This document shows, in pieces, positions 17,788 through 26,504 of a DNA stretch of 64,000 nucleotides (within the stretch, counting starts at the first letter, position 1; each line of letters opens with the position of its first letter). The notes under the pieces are model-generated. The model did not search any database. It was not told the DNA's origin and was given only the letters and a program-made list of their open reading frames with translations. The position numbers and the translations under genes are program-made. The DNA is from Flavobacteriaceae bacterium YJPT1-3 (GTDB lineage Bacteria > Bacteroidota > Bacteroidia > Flavobacteriales > Flavobacteriaceae). The stretch is taken from assembly GCA_029866965.1 (NCBI GenBank), contig CP123444.1, positions 2,918,501-2,982,500 of the forward strand, in the 5' to 3' direction.

Positions 17788-18587
17788 AGTCCTAAATGTT
17801 CTCCTCCATCTACCGGAATGATAGCTCCGTTGATCCATCGGGCTTCCTCTCTGCAAAGCAGATATACGACATGGGCCACATCTTGAGGCGTGGTCAGTCT
17901 ACCGGAGGGGTTTCGTTGTTCACTGTGTTTGAGTAGTTCTTGCACACCGGGAATTTTACGCAAACTGGGCGTATCGGTTACACCCGCCTGGATACAGTTG
18001 GCGGTGATTCCCAGAGGAGCATAGGCCATCGCTATCGATCGGACTATGGACTCCAGAGCGGCTTTGGCCGCACCCACCGCCCCATAGTTCTGGAGGGGCC
18101 TGCGACTCCCCTCACTGGTAAAGGCGATCACCCGGGCTGACGATGCGAATAAGTTCGCTTTCGCGAAAGCGTCCACCCACAAATACAAACTGGTCGCCAT
18201 GGCTTCCAGAGTAATGCTGAAATCGGCGGCTTGTAAGGTCTCTTCCTGCTCACTGTGCATGGGTTTTAGATTGCCCTTAGCGATGCTGTGCACCAGTGCC
18301 CGTACTTTGCCGGTACCGCTGTGCTGTTTGATCTGCTTCACCACCGGGCCTAGCGCCTGGGGTTGAGTGGCGTCCGCATTTATAGCGATCACCTCGCTGC
18401 CCTGAGATTGCATGTGTTTCAGCGCCTCATTCAGTTCCTGAAGTTGGCTACGCCTGGACCGATGTACGATGCAAATATGAGCCCCTGCCGCTGCCATTCT
18501 TTGGGCCGTAGCCAGACCCAGGCCGGAACTGCCACCCAAAATGACCACCCATTGATCGTTAAATTCGTTCATTGTTGTTGTTACCAT
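17784..18587 (-). CDS. SDR-family reductase resembling FabL-type enoyl-ACP reductases
   Basis: A 267-residue short-chain dehydrogenase. It has the NAD(P)-binding GGSSGLG (here ILGGSSGLGLA), the phrase ALVHSIAKG, Tyr-x(3)-Lys in NYGAVGAAKAAL, and a tail ending in the INGAIIPVDGG typical of the family. HSIAKG and NCIQAGVTDT resemble FabL enoyl-ACP reductases, so it may reduce an acyl or polyketide intermediate. Its start overlaps the polyketide synthase stop by seven bases (ATG at 18587; 18572 is an alternative), and its stop overlaps the threonine aldolase start. An exact palindrome copy is read as AFAKA near residue 141. Confidence 0.85.
   Translation of the reverse strand: MVTTTMNEFNDQWVVILGGSSGLGLATAQRMAAAGAHICIVHRSRRSQLQELNEALKHMQSQGSEVIAINADATQPQALGPVVKQIKQHSGTGKVRALVHSIAKGNLKPMHSEQEETLQAADFSITLEAMATSLYLWVDAFAKANLFASSARVIAFTSEGSRRPLQNYGAVGAAKAALESIVRSIAMAYAPLGITANCIQAGVTDTPSLRKIPGVQELLKHSEQRNPSGRLTTPQDVAHVVYLLCREEARWINGAIIPVDGGEHLGL
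18157..18170. repeat. Iterated palindrome GCTTTCGCGAAAGC, exact copy 3
   Basis: Inside the SDR gene, read as AFAKA; flanking C and G extend the palindrome to 16 bases. Confidence 0.95.
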
Positions 18588-19648
18588 TCCAGCAATATGC
18601 GTTGCGCTGAAAATCCAGGACCAAAACTAAGCATAATCCCGTAGTCTCCGGCAGCCGGCTGCTGCTCCATGAACTGTTCTAACACATAAAGAACAGTAGC
18701 ACTGCTCATGTTGCCATAGCGCCGAAGCACTTCTTTAGTGGCGTCAATGTTCTTCCCATATTTTCCAAATAAATCTTCTACGGTCTCTACGATCTTTCTT
18801 CCCCCGGGATGAAAGATCAAATGATCGACATCCTGAATGCTCAGACCATTGCGCTCCAGAAAAGGATTGATGATCTGCGGGAAGTGCTCCGCTATGGTTT
18901 CAGGAACAGCTGGATCGAGTATCATTTGCAAGCCGCTATTGACCAGTTCAAAGCCCATCATGTGGGTGGCCTGATAGAAATGATACATTCCGAAATCTTT
19001 GATCTTGGGACCGGTATCGTTTTCATGCGAGGAGAGCAATACGCAGGCGGCCCCGTCTCCAAAGATGGCTGCGCTCACCACATTGGCCATCGAATAATCG
19101 TCCAACTGAAATGTAGCAGTGGGACTTTCGACCGCGACCACTGCAGCCCGTTTTCCCGGGTGTGCTTTCAAGAACTCATAGGCGTAGATCATCCCGGAAA
19201 TTCCGGCCGCACAGCCCATTTCAGTCACCGGTAATCGCACAGTGTCTTGTTTTAGCTTCAAATCGTTGATCAAATAGGCATCCAGAGAAGGGATCATGAT
19301 CCCGGTGCAGCTCACCGTGATGAGATAATCAATAGCTTCCGGCTGCCACTCGCTTTTTTTCAGGGCCTTGCTGAGCACCTGTTTCCCCAGCTGCTTTACT
19401 TCCCGTACATAGATTTGATTTTTTTCCTCAAAAGAAGTTTGAGTAAAGACCTCTTCCGGAGCCATGATGGAATAGCGTTTATCTACGGCGGCATTCCCAA
19501 AGATCTTTTTCACCTTGCGCTGAAACCGGGAGTCCTGATCAGCCAGCCACAGGTCCAGCAAGGGCATGATGCTCTCTGTATCTCGGGAATAGGCAGGCAA
19601 CTGCTTGGCTACCGCAGTTATAGTGACTGTTGTTTGGGTATGTTCCAT
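18581..19648 (-). CDS. Type III polyketide synthase
   Basis: A 355-residue chalcone/stilbene synthase-like enzyme that extends an acyl thioester with malonyl units and cyclises it. The catalytic triad is visible as Cys in EMGCAAGISG, His in FHPGGRKIV and Asn in YGNMSSAT, together with the GFGPG-like loop LSFGPGFSA near the end. The start at 19648 is the more likely one (MEHTQTTVT); 19666 is also open. It overlaps the methyltransferase gene by about 31 bases. Its neighbours (flavoprotein, methyltransferase, SDR) resemble the toolbox of phenolic-lipid and quinone pathways. The product cannot be read from the sequence. Confidence 0.92.
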   Translation of the reverse strand: MEHTQTTVTITAVAKQLPAYSRDTESIMPLLDLWLADQDSRFQRKVKKIFGNAAVDKRYSIMAPEEVFTQTSFEEKNQIYVREVKQLGKQVLSKALKKSEWQPEAIDYLITVSCTGIMIPSLDAYLINDLKLKQDTVRLPVTEMGCAAGISGMIYAYEFLKAHPGKRAAVVAVESPTATFQLDDYSMANVVSAAIFGDGAACVLLSSHENDTGPKIKDFGMYHFYQATHMMGFELVNSGLQMILDPAVPETIAEHFPQIINPFLERNGLSIQDVDHLIFHPGGRKIVETVEDLFGKYGKNIDATKEVLRRYGNMSSATVLYVLEQFMEQQPAAGDYGIMLSFGPGFSAQRILLEW

Positions 19649-20331
19649 AGTAAGCGAAAGGCCCATTTACGGGCAATTGTATCATTAGTAATTCCCAAAT
19701 TTTCAGAGAGGGATTGAAGCTCTGATTTGGTAAAGCTTCTCAGTATGGAGAGCCGCCCATCATGTCGGGCCAACGGACTCCGTATAAAAATAGCACTAAA
19801 TAGGCGAAACAGCTGAAAAGCCCAGCGGGAACGTTCCAGATCATTGATGATCAATTGCAATCTTGTCATCTTACATAAAGCTCGTAAGAAGGTACTCACA
19901 TCCTCCGGCTGCAAATGATGCAAGGTCAACGTACATAAAACGAAATCATAAGGATCTGCTTCGGAATCTCGTTGAGTGATGTCTTTATGAAGAAATATGA
20001 TACCGGGACTCTGCTTTCGGGCCAGGTCCAAACTGGCGGAATTAAGATCAATACCTACGAGCTCCAACTCGACCGGATGATCCTTAAAGTGCTCCTGGAT
20101 GGTACGTAGCATTTCTCCATCTCCGCATCCCACATCGACCAGGGTAAAGCGGGTTCGATCGGGATGTCTGGCGATCACGGTTTCAATGGCTTTAATAGTA
20201 ATCCGGTTTCCGCCCAGCCAGCGATTGACCCTGCTGATGTCACTCAAAGCCAGGTTTAAGACCTTAGGATCCAGTCCGGGACGGTCCATTAACTCCTCTT
20301 CCCTACTTCTGCGGCTAAAATCAATCGTCAT
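19618..20331 (-). CDS. Class I SAM-dependent methyltransferase of the polyketide operon
   Basis: A 237-residue Rossmann-fold methyltransferase. Motif I is LVDVGCGDGEML, an acidic residue at the end of strand two (VGIDLNSASL) binds the ribose of SAM, and LCTLTLHHL is the usual post-motif. In the operon it probably methylates the ring or a hydroxyl of the polyketide. Its start overlaps the flavoprotein stop as ATGA, and its 3' end overlaps the polyketide synthase start. It is similar in arrangement to O- and C-methyltransferases in other type III polyketide clusters. Substrate unknown. Confidence 0.88.
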   Translation of the reverse strand: MTIDFSRRSREEELMDRPGLDPKVLNLALSDISRVNRWLGGNRITIKAIETVIARHPDRTRFTLVDVGCGDGEMLRTIQEHFKDHPVELELVGIDLNSASLDLARKQSPGIIFLHKDITQRDSEADPYDFVLCTLTLHHLQPEDVSTFLRALCKMTRLQLIINDLERSRWAFQLFRLFSAIFIRSPLARHDGRLSILRSFTKSELQSLSENLGITNDTIARKWAFRLLWNIPKQQSL

Positions 20332-21446
20332 AAGGAGGTTCCATGGGTGGCTGCAATCAGCCGATTTAATAAGGACGGGCTTCTTCGTACCAGATCGACA
20401 CTCACAGAGGCCAGGCTCTCATGGAGTAGCAGGCGTTGGAGCCAGCGTCCGGTGCGCAAACGCGTACGGAATTGTCGATTCCAATGTCTTGTGTATTGTT
20501 TTTCCAGTGACTCTCGTTGTACGGAAGAGGTACGCGCGTGCTCCAACCAGAGTTCAGCGGCTATTTTAGCGCTGTGAATGGCCATAGCCATCCCGTTTCC
20601 GCACAGCGGATGAATGAGACCAGCAGCATCCCCCAGCATCCAGACGTGATCGACCACCGCTTCTTTCGCCTCGAAGCTGATCTGGCTGATTGTCAGCCGC
20701 TCCTCAAAGTCGATCGTATGGGACTTAAAAAACGCATCCAGAGCTGAATTTTCAGAAAGGACGTCTTCTTCAAAGTCCCTTAAATTCTTATACAAATCAA
20801 ACGAATCCAGGTGCGTCAGGTAACACACATTGATCCGTCCGTTCTCCACCTGTGACAGACCGCAGTACCCCCCTTTAAAATGATGTAACCCTACGAGCTC
20901 CGCCGGCCATGCGCCCTGATAATGGGCTTTGACCGCAAGCCAAGGGGTTTGCTTCCGGATGAAATTTCGCGAAAGCTGTTTATCGAGCAGGCTGCGCTTG
21001 CCATAGGCGCCAAACACCCACTTCGCTCTATACGAATGTTGAGCAGTCCATACTTCAAAGGTACTCTGCAGATAGTGAACTGCTGTCACTTGTTGCTGTA
21101 CTAAGGCTCCACCACATTCCTGATATCGCTTCGCCAGGGCTTCGTCCAAAGCATACCTGCTGATTCCTAAAGCTCCCAGAGGTAATGAGGTCGTTAAGGT
21201 TTTTCCTTGTTGGTTACTGAACTCCAGGCGTTCGATCTGCACCGAGGTCAAGTCACGCACGCGCACGCCTAAGGAATTCAAATAAGGCTCCACTTCCAGG
21301 CTCAGGTACTCACCACACACCTTGTGTTTGGGGTAAGCGTAGCGCTCCATCACTAGGGTCTGAACGCCCGCTCGTTGCAAATGAATGCCCGCACAAAGTC
21401 CGGCTAGACCTCCTCCAATAATAATGACTGAATATTCTTTACTCAC
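20328..21446 (-). CDS. FAD-dependent oxidoreductase (geranylgeranyl-reductase / aromatic hydroxylase type)
   Basis: A 372-residue flavoprotein with the N-terminal FAD motif IIIGGGLAGLCAG, an RYAYPKHKVCGEYLS segment and the second FAD motif WMLGDAAGLIHPLCGNGMA. This pattern is shared by geranylgeranyl reductases, halogenases and aromatic monooxygenases. As the first gene of the operon it may hydroxylate or oxidise the polyketide to a quinone-like compound. A degenerate palindrome (TTTCGCGAAAGC, 20965-20976) is read as LSR in KQLSRNF. The FAD-binding call is firm; the reaction is inferred from context. Confidence 0.87.
   Translation of the reverse strand: MSKEYSVIIIGGGLAGLCAGIHLQRAGVQTLVMERYAYPKHKVCGEYLSLEVEPYLNSLGVRVRDLTSVQIERLEFSNQQGKTLTTSLPLGALGISRYALDEALAKRYQECGGALVQQQVTAVHYLQSTFEVWTAQHSYRAKWVFGAYGKRSLLDKQLSRNFIRKQTPWLAVKAHYQGAWPAELVGLHHFKGGYCGLSQVENGRINVCYLTHLDSFDLYKNLRDFEEDVLSENSALDAFFKSHTIDFEERLTISQISFEAKEAVVDHVWMLGDAAGLIHPLCGNGMAMAIHSAKIAAELWLEHARTSSVQRESLEKQYTRHWNRQFRTRLRTGRWLQRLLLHESLASVSVDLVRRSPSLLNRLIAATHGTSL
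20965..20976. repeat. Variant of the iterated palindrome (TTTCGCGAAAGC)
   Basis: The left arm is one base short of the consensus. It lies inside the flavoprotein gene. Confidence 0.7.
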
Positions 21447-21482
21447 AGCCTTTCAAGTTACTTCAAATGGATAGTATCACAT

Positions 21483-21515
21483 AAAAAAAGCCCCGGAAAA
21501 ATTTCCGAGGCTTTA
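21483..21515 (-). terminator. Terminator after the OmpA-family gene
   Basis: Minus strand: AAAGCCTCGGAAA, short loop, TTTCCGGGGCTTTTTTT with one mismatch, ending in a T run. It lies 21 bases after the stop at 21537. Confidence 0.85.
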
Positions 21516-21536
21516 CACTAGGTTTTAGGCTAGGGA

Positions 21537-22244
21537 TTAACCTTTAACCCCTTGATTTGCTTGCTCGATTGCCGCGTCCTTCATTTCTTGATTAGGAACA
21601 ATTCCCAAAGTTACACGTCGGTTTTTAGCACGTCCTTCTGCAGTTTCGTTGGTTGCAGTAGGCTGATCCTCGCCGTACCAAACGGTGGTGAATCGATCGT
21701 TTGCCAATCCGCGACTGGTAAAATAACCCGTTACCGCTTGAGCTCTGTTTTTAGATAAGGTCATGTTGTACGAGGCCGCTCCTACACTATCGGTATGTCC
21801 GGCCACGATCACATTGGTTTGTGGATACTCTACAAGTACATTGTATAACTTGTTCAGTGTTTCCTGAGAAGCCTGATTGATGTTATACTTATCCGTAGCA
21901 AAATAAACACCACTGTTTTCGTCAAAGGTAACGACAATTCCATCATCCACACGTTCCACCTGCGCACCGGGAATTTCTTCCTCAATCCGCTGTGCCTGCT
22001 TGTCCATTTTATTACCAATAATAACACCAGCAGTTCCGCCCACGACACCACCAATCACGGCGCCTAACTCTGAATTGTTGCCATCTCCAACGTTGTTACC
22101 GATGATAGCACCTAAAATGGCACCTCCGGTAGCACCAATAACGGCTCCCTTCTGTTTATTATTTGCATTCTTCGTTGCTTCACAACCGCTAAGGACCATC
22201 AGCCCTAAAGCCATCATTAGCATGTATTTTCCTATTGTTTTCAT
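21537..22244 (-). CDS. OmpA-family lipoprotein with glycine-zipper segment
   Basis: A 235-residue lipoprotein (lipobox VLSGC, Cys21). A glycine-zipper region at about 33-80 (AVIGATGGAILGAIIG and similar) is followed by an OmpA peptidoglycan-binding domain, with VYFATDKYNI, AGHTDSVG and the NRRV motif. Such proteins tie the outer membrane to peptidoglycan. It is the last gene of a three-gene operon behind a DUF1328-like membrane peptide and a lipocalin-like lipoprotein, with 19 bases to the latter, and it ends in a strong terminator. The role in envelope stability is inferred from the family. Confidence 0.92.
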   Translation of the reverse strand: MKTIGKYMLMMALGLMVLSGCEATKNANNKQKGAVIGATGGAILGAIIGNNVGDGNNSELGAVIGGVVGGTAGVIIGNKMDKQAQRIEEEIPGAQVERVDDGIVVTFDENSGVYFATDKYNINQASQETLNKLYNVLVEYPQTNVIVAGHTDSVGAASYNMTLSKNRAQAVTGYFTSRGLANDRFTTVWYGEDQPTATNETAEGRAKNRRVTLGIVPNQEMKDAAIEQANQGVKG

Positions 22245-22263
22245 GGTATATGTTTAAATGTTA

Positions 22264-22749
22264 TTATTCTGAGATTTTACTGAAATTCATCGTGATGACA
22301 AATGGGCTACCATTGACCTGTAAGGTCTGTTGAAAGGTTAACGATTCTTCGCTTAAATACGATAAGCTGAGACGAAATCCTTTATTATTCATGGTCGAGC
22401 GCATTTTCTCATCAGTAGGTTTTAGTAAGATGTCATAGTTTAACGCATCTTCACCTACGTCCGGGATACTCCAAACAAAGTAGCGCTTCCCACCCGGACA
22501 ATCCGGATCAGTAATCTCATAATTTCCAAAGTTATTATTAGGGATAAAACGCCAGGTGCTGCCGGTAAGGCATTCTGCCGACACATCGTCAAATAAAGTC
22601 ACATTATAAGTGCCAGGAGCACTTCCATAAGTGATTTCATCCAACGACCAATATCCTTTAAGTGTTTTGCGTGATTCTTTCACGACTTTACGGGGTCCGC
22701 ATGATACTGCTAAAGCAGCCACACAGAGTATTAGCATGAGCTTTTTCAT
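22264..22749 (-). CDS. Lipocalin-like lipoprotein
   Basis: A 161-residue lipoprotein with signal peptide and lipobox AVSC (Cys17). The mature part begins with a LKGYWSLDEI strand, typical of the lipocalin-like domain of Bacteroidota lipoproteins, and continues as a small beta-barrel pattern (TWRFIPNNNFGNYEI). I prefer the second ATG (22749) because it gives the standard signal peptide; 22752 is also possible. It lies between the small membrane protein and the OmpA-family gene. Ligand and function are unknown. Confidence 0.85.
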   Translation of the reverse strand: MKKLMLILCVAALAVSCGPRKVVKESRKTLKGYWSLDEITYGSAPGTYNVTLFDDVSAECLTGSTWRFIPNNNFGNYEITDPDCPGGKRYFVWSIPDVGEDALNYDILLKPTDEKMRSTMNNKGFRLSLSYLSEESLTFQQTLQVNGSPFVITMNFSKISE

Positions 22750-22779
22750 CAAGTTATTATTTATAAAGATTAGGGATTC

Positions 22780-22938
22780 TTATTTGAACAATCTGCTTAT
22801 CAAGGAGATAAGAAACAATACAATAAAAATGAAAAACAAAATTCGGGCGATACTTTCAGCACCTGAGGCTATTCCCCCAAATCCAAAAATTGCTGCAATT
22901 ATTGCAATGACGATAAAAATGATAGTCCAACGTAACAT
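22780..22938 (-). CDS. Small membrane protein, DUF1328/YtjA-like
   Basis: A 52-residue frame starting ATG at 22938 and encoding [20 protein letters not shown], then [16 protein letters not shown], a second hydrophobic helix and a basic end (SRLFK). The layout of two helices around a GGIAxGA turn is the hallmark of the YtjA/DUF1328 family of stress-associated inner-membrane peptides. It precedes the lipocalin-like gene by 30 bases and is probably the first gene of that operon. It is short but well supported by its motif and position. Confidence 0.85.
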   Translation of the reverse strand: MLRWTIIFIVIAIIAAIFGFGGIASGAESIARILFFIFIVLFLISLISRLFK

Positions 22939-23081
22939 AGTTTTAAATATTGATTAGTATACCTAAATGTACAGCTATGAACAGGGCTTAGATCGCTCAT
23001 TAATAATGTTTAACGCAACTCTGTTAAATTCCCTTAACGGAAATGCCATCCCTGGATGCAGTAGTTAAAATCTTAACATTC

Positions 23082-25085
23082 TTAATAGGCCAATAGCTCG
23101 CGCAGTGTAGCTGCCAGACGCTTTCGCGAAAGGTACTCCTCCTCCAGGGCAGGCGCAAAGGGAATGGGTGTCTCTGCACTGGTCACCCGGCGTACCGGGC
23201 CATCCAATGCCTCAAAACAATGCTCGTTGATCCAGGCCGAAATGTCGGAAGCCACACTGCCAAAGCCTGAATCTTCGGTTAGGATGAGTGCTTTCCCGGT
23301 TTTTTTAACGGACGTTTCCAGGGTCTGATAGTCCAGAGGCTGCAGACAGCGTAGATCAATAAGCTCAACATCCTGATAGGCTTCATCTTCTAAAAGTTCG
23401 AGCGCCCAGTGCACTCCGGCACCGTAAGTGATCAAACTCAGTGCCTCTCCCTCCTTCAGCAGTTTCGCCCGGCCCAGCGGTAAGGTGTAATAATCCTCGG
23501 GTACTTCCTGTCGGATACTCCGGTATAAGGCTTTGTGTTCAAAAAAGAGTACCGGATTGGGATCTTCAATTGCCGAAGCAAGCAGTCCCTTGGCATCATA
23601 AGGAAACGCCGGATAGATGACCTTGAGTCCGGGAGTATGGGTAAACCAGGCTTCATTGGTCTGACTGTGAAACGGTCCGGCTCCTACTCCGGCCCCGCAA
23701 GGCATCCTAATAACTACATCTGCAGCCTGTCCCCAGCGGTAATGACTCTTGGCCAGATAGTTCACAATGGGATTGAATCCGGAAGTGACAAAATCAGAAA
23801 ACTGCATTTCCACTACGGCTTTAAACCCATTGATGGCTAAGCCCATAGCGGCTTCCACGATAGCACTTTCACAAATAGGGGTATTACGTACCCGTTCGGC
23901 TCCAAAGGCTTCCAGGAATCCTGCTGTAATCTTAAACACCCCTCCATAGGCCGCGATATCCTGACCCATGAGCACTAAGTGCTCGTGACGCTCCATGGCT
24001 TGATACAAGCCCTGGGAAATCGCATCGATCAACCGCTGTTCTTTCGTGTTCTTTCCGGGCTGAATAACAAGCGGTTCGAAAGGCGCATAGACGTCGTCTA
24101 GCTCTTCTTGAAGGGTGGAACGTATTTCAGGTTCTTCCGCTGCCTTGTCCAGAGCAGCGTCTATTTCTTGCTGGATGGTATGGGTCATCTCTTCTTCCAA
24201 TTCCTCGGTAAGAATACCCTCCTTCATCAGGAAGGATTTGAAGTTGGTCAAAGGATCTTTCTCCGCCCAGGTCTCCATGAGTTCGTCAGGCACATATTTG
24301 GTGCCGCTGGCCTCTTCATGGCCACGCATGCGAAAGGTCTTGAACTCAATCAAGACCGGCCTCGGATGGGCTCTCATGTCTTCGGCTATACGACTTACGG
24401 TTTCGTAAACTTCGATGATGTTGTTTCCGTCCACCCGATGCGCTTCCATACCGTATCCGGCTCCCCGGTCGGCCAGATGCTCGCAACGGTACTGCTCTTC
24501 GGTAGGTGTGGATAGGCCATAACCATTGTTTTCAATGCAGAAAAGCACAGGAAGTTGCCAAACGGAAGCTACGTTTAGGGCTTCGTGAAAATCCCCCTCA
24601 CTCGTCCCTCCTTCTCCGGTGAATACCGCAGTGATCGCCGACTCTCCGCGCAATAGATGCCCCAAAGCAATACCGTCAGCAACGCCCAGCTGAGGACCCA
24701 AATGAGAGATCATGCCTATAATTTTATACTCCTGGGTCCCGAAGTGAAAACTGCGATCGCGTCCTTTGGTAAAGCCACTGGCCTTTCCCTGCCACTGGGT
24801 AAATAAACGAGACAAAGGGATGTGCCGATTGGTAAAGACCCCAAGATTACGGTGCATGGGTAGTATGTATTCGTCCTCCTTTAAGGCTTGAGTGACCCCG
24901 GTGGATATGGCCTCCTGGCCAATGCCACTAAACCATTTGGAGATTTTTCCTTGGCGTAATAAGATCAACATTTTCTCTTCGATCATGCGTGGCTTAAGTA
25001 TGCCGTGATAGAGAGCGAGTAAACGCTCCTTACTCAGCGCTTGGGATTTATACTCCATAGGAGAAGAAGATGTGGTTGTTGACAT
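23082..25085 (-). CDS. 2-oxoacid (branched-chain) dehydrogenase E1, fused alpha and beta subunits
   Basis: A 667-residue thiamine-diphosphate enzyme that decarboxylates branched-chain or related 2-oxoacids and passes the acyl group to lipoyl-E2. The alpha half (about 1-330) shows the TPP motif GEGGTSEGDFHEALN...NN and the alpha-chain start KISKWFSGIGQEA. The beta half (about 345-667) begins near LIDAISQGLYQAM and carries EMQFSDF and MPCGAGVGAGPFHSQ. One polypeptide replaces two subunits, which is common in this phylum. The ATG at 25085 lies 20 bases after a TACATTTG promoter element. No E2 or E3 gene is next to it. A variant palindrome (23120-23133) is read as LSRKR near the C-terminus. Confidence 0.93.
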   Translation of the reverse strand: MSTTTSSSPMEYKSQALSKERLLALYHGILKPRMIEEKMLILLRQGKISKWFSGIGQEAISTGVTQALKEDEYILPMHRNLGVFTNRHIPLSRLFTQWQGKASGFTKGRDRSFHFGTQEYKIIGMISHLGPQLGVADGIALGHLLRGESAITAVFTGEGGTSEGDFHEALNVASVWQLPVLFCIENNGYGLSTPTEEQYRCEHLADRGAGYGMEAHRVDGNNIIEVYETVSRIAEDMRAHPRPVLIEFKTFRMRGHEEASGTKYVPDELMETWAEKDPLTNFKSFLMKEGILTEELEEEMTHTIQQEIDAALDKAAEEPEIRSTLQEELDDVYAPFEPLVIQPGKNTKEQRLIDAISQGLYQAMERHEHLVLMGQDIAAYGGVFKITAGFLEAFGAERVRNTPICESAIVEAAMGLAINGFKAVVEMQFSDFVTSGFNPIVNYLAKSHYRWGQAADVVIRMPCGAGVGAGPFHSQTNEAWFTHTPGLKVIYPAFPYDAKGLLASAIEDPNPVLFFEHKALYRSIRQEVPEDYYTLPLGRAKLLKEGEALSLITYGAGVHWALELLEDEAYQDVELIDLRCLQPLDYQTLETSVKKTGKALILTEDSGFGSVASDISAWINEHCFEALDGPVRRVTSAETPIPFAPALEEEYLSRKRLAATLRELLAY
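23120..23133. repeat. Variant of the iterated palindrome (GCTTTCGCGAAAGG)
   Basis: One mismatch at the last base. It is read as LSRKR in the E1 gene. Confidence 0.8.
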
Positions 25086-25105
25086 GATTGTTGTTTGCGG
25101 TCTTT

Positions 25106-25113
25106 CAAATGTA
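25106..25113 (-). promoter_or_regulatory. Promoter -7 element (TACATTTG) of the E1 gene
   Basis: Minus-strand match to TAnnTTTG, 20 bases before the ATG at 25085, which supports that start over the upstream frame that opens at 25160. Confidence 0.5.
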
Positions 25114-25193
25114 GAAAAATTGCCCGCATTAGCGATCGCCATGCAGCGAAACTTATACACCTTATGGCAGCAGAAACGCCACTATTTTTTTGG

Positions 25194-25202
25194 TATCTTT
25201 GT
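25194..25202 (+). promoter_or_regulatory. Promoter -7 element (TATCTTTGT) of the dioxygenase operon
   Basis: Plus-strand match to TAnnTTTG, 19 bases before the ATG at 25222. Confidence 0.5.
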
Positions 25203-25221
25203 ATCTATACCAAGCACTCCC

Positions 25222-26172
25222 ATGAAGAATATCCCAAGTGTAGATCTCGCTGATTTCCTAAGCGACGATCCAAAAAGAAAGCAAAAGTTTGTTGATGAAA
25301 TTGGCAAGGCCTACGAAGAAATTGGTTTTGTCAGTCTGAAGAATCATTTTTTGGACGACCAGCTGGTAGACCAGCTCTACGAGGAGGTGAAGGCTTTTTT
25401 CGCCTTACCGGAATCTACCAAAAAGAACTACGAGATCCCCGGCTTGGGCGGTCAACGCGGCTATGTATCCTTTGGTAAGGAACATGCCAAGGGAAGCAGC
25501 AAAGGCGATTTGAAAGAATTTTGGCATTTTGGCCAGGAACCGGAAGCCGATGCCCGGCTCGATGAGGAGTATCCTGAAAATGTACAGGTGAAAGAGCTCG
25601 ACGATTTTAATGAAGTCGGTATGCAGGCCTATCGTATGCTGGAAAAGACCGGAATTTATGTCCTTCGTGCCCTTGCGCTCTATATTGGTCTGGAGGAGCA
25701 CTATTTTGATCAATGGGTAACCAATGGCAATAGTATACTGCGCCCCATTCACTATCCGCCCATTACCGAAGCCCCGGAAGGGGCCGTACGCGCAGGAGCC
25801 CACGGTGATATCAATTTGATTACCCTACTAATGGGTGCCTCAGCCGGTGGCTTGCAGGTCTTGACCATGGAGGGCGAATGGGTAGACGCCATACCGGCAG
25901 AGGACGAACTGGTCATCAATGTGGGCGACATGCTAGAGCGTCACACCAACAATAAAATGCGCTCCACCATTCATCGGGTGGTCAATCCACCTAAAGAAGA
26001 GTGGGACACACCGCGCTATTCCATTCCCTTTTTTATGCATCCCAGAAGTGACATGAAACTCAACTGTCTGGAGGCTTGTATTGACCAGGAGCATCCCAAA
26101 GCCTATCCCGATATCACGGCCGGAGAATTTTTAAATCAACGTTTGATAGAAATCGGACTGATCAAAAAATAA
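25222..26172 (+). CDS. Isopenicillin-N-synthase-like Fe(II)/2-oxoglutarate dioxygenase
   Basis: A 316-residue non-haem iron oxygenase with an N-terminal DIOX_N domain (IPSVDLADF to FFALP) and the facial triad visible as His and Asp in GAHGDINLITLL and His in TIHRVVNP, followed by a 2OG-binding Arg-x-Ser (RYSIPFF). It is soluble. The ATG at 25222 follows a promoter element; the open frame back to 25072 lies across that promoter and overlaps the E1 gene. It is the first gene of a coupled operon: its TAA shares a base with the ATG of the SUI1 gene. The substrate is unknown. Confidence 0.9.
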   Translation: MKNIPSVDLADFLSDDPKRKQKFVDEIGKAYEEIGFVSLKNHFLDDQLVDQLYEEVKAFFALPESTKKNYEIPGLGGQRGYVSFGKEHAKGSSKGDLKEFWHFGQEPEADARLDEEYPENVQVKELDDFNEVGMQAYRMLEKTGIYVLRALALYIGLEEHYFDQWVTNGNSILRPIHYPPITEAPEGAVRAGAHGDINLITLLMGASAGGLQVLTMEGEWVDAIPAEDELVINVGDMLERHTNNKMRSTIHRVVNPPKEEWDTPRYSIPFFMHPRSDMKLNCLEACIDQEHPKAYPDITAGEFLNQRLIEIGLIKK

Positions 26173-26504
26173 TGGATTTAAAAGACCAACTCAGCCAATT
26201 GTTTCCCGATCATCAACCCGAACCGGAGGCGCAGCAGGAAGAAAAGGACGAACCTCAACTTTGGATGCAGGATGATCCTTTGATCTGTAAATACGAGAAG
26301 CGCAAAGGAAAGCCCATCACCATCATTGAAGGATATACCGGCGCCGATGAAGATTTCAAGCTGCTGGCCAAAGAATTGAAAAGTTGGCTTGGCGTAGGAG
26401 GCAGTTTTAAGAATGAACGCATCCTCATTCAGGGTGATTATCGAGACAAGATCATGACCTTTCTTCAGGAAAAAGGATTTAAAACCAAACGGGTAGGTGG
26501 ATAA
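26172..26504 (+). CDS. SUI1/eIF1-family translation initiation factor (YciH-like)
   Basis: A 110-residue protein whose C-terminal half is a SUI1 domain (KRKGKPITIIEGYTG, LKSWLGVGGSFKN and ILIQGDYRDKI). This domain binds the small ribosomal subunit and tunes start-site choice. The N-terminal 40 residues are acidic and Glu/Gln-rich. It begins at the base where the dioxygenase stop ends and overlaps the next gene's GTG start by eight bases. Function in bacteria is not well settled. Confidence 0.9.
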   Translation: MDLKDQLSQLFPDHQPEPEAQQEEKDEPQLWMQDDPLICKYEKRKGKPITIIEGYTGADEDFKLLAKELKSWLGVGGSFKNERILIQGDYRDKIMTFLQEKGFKTKRVGG

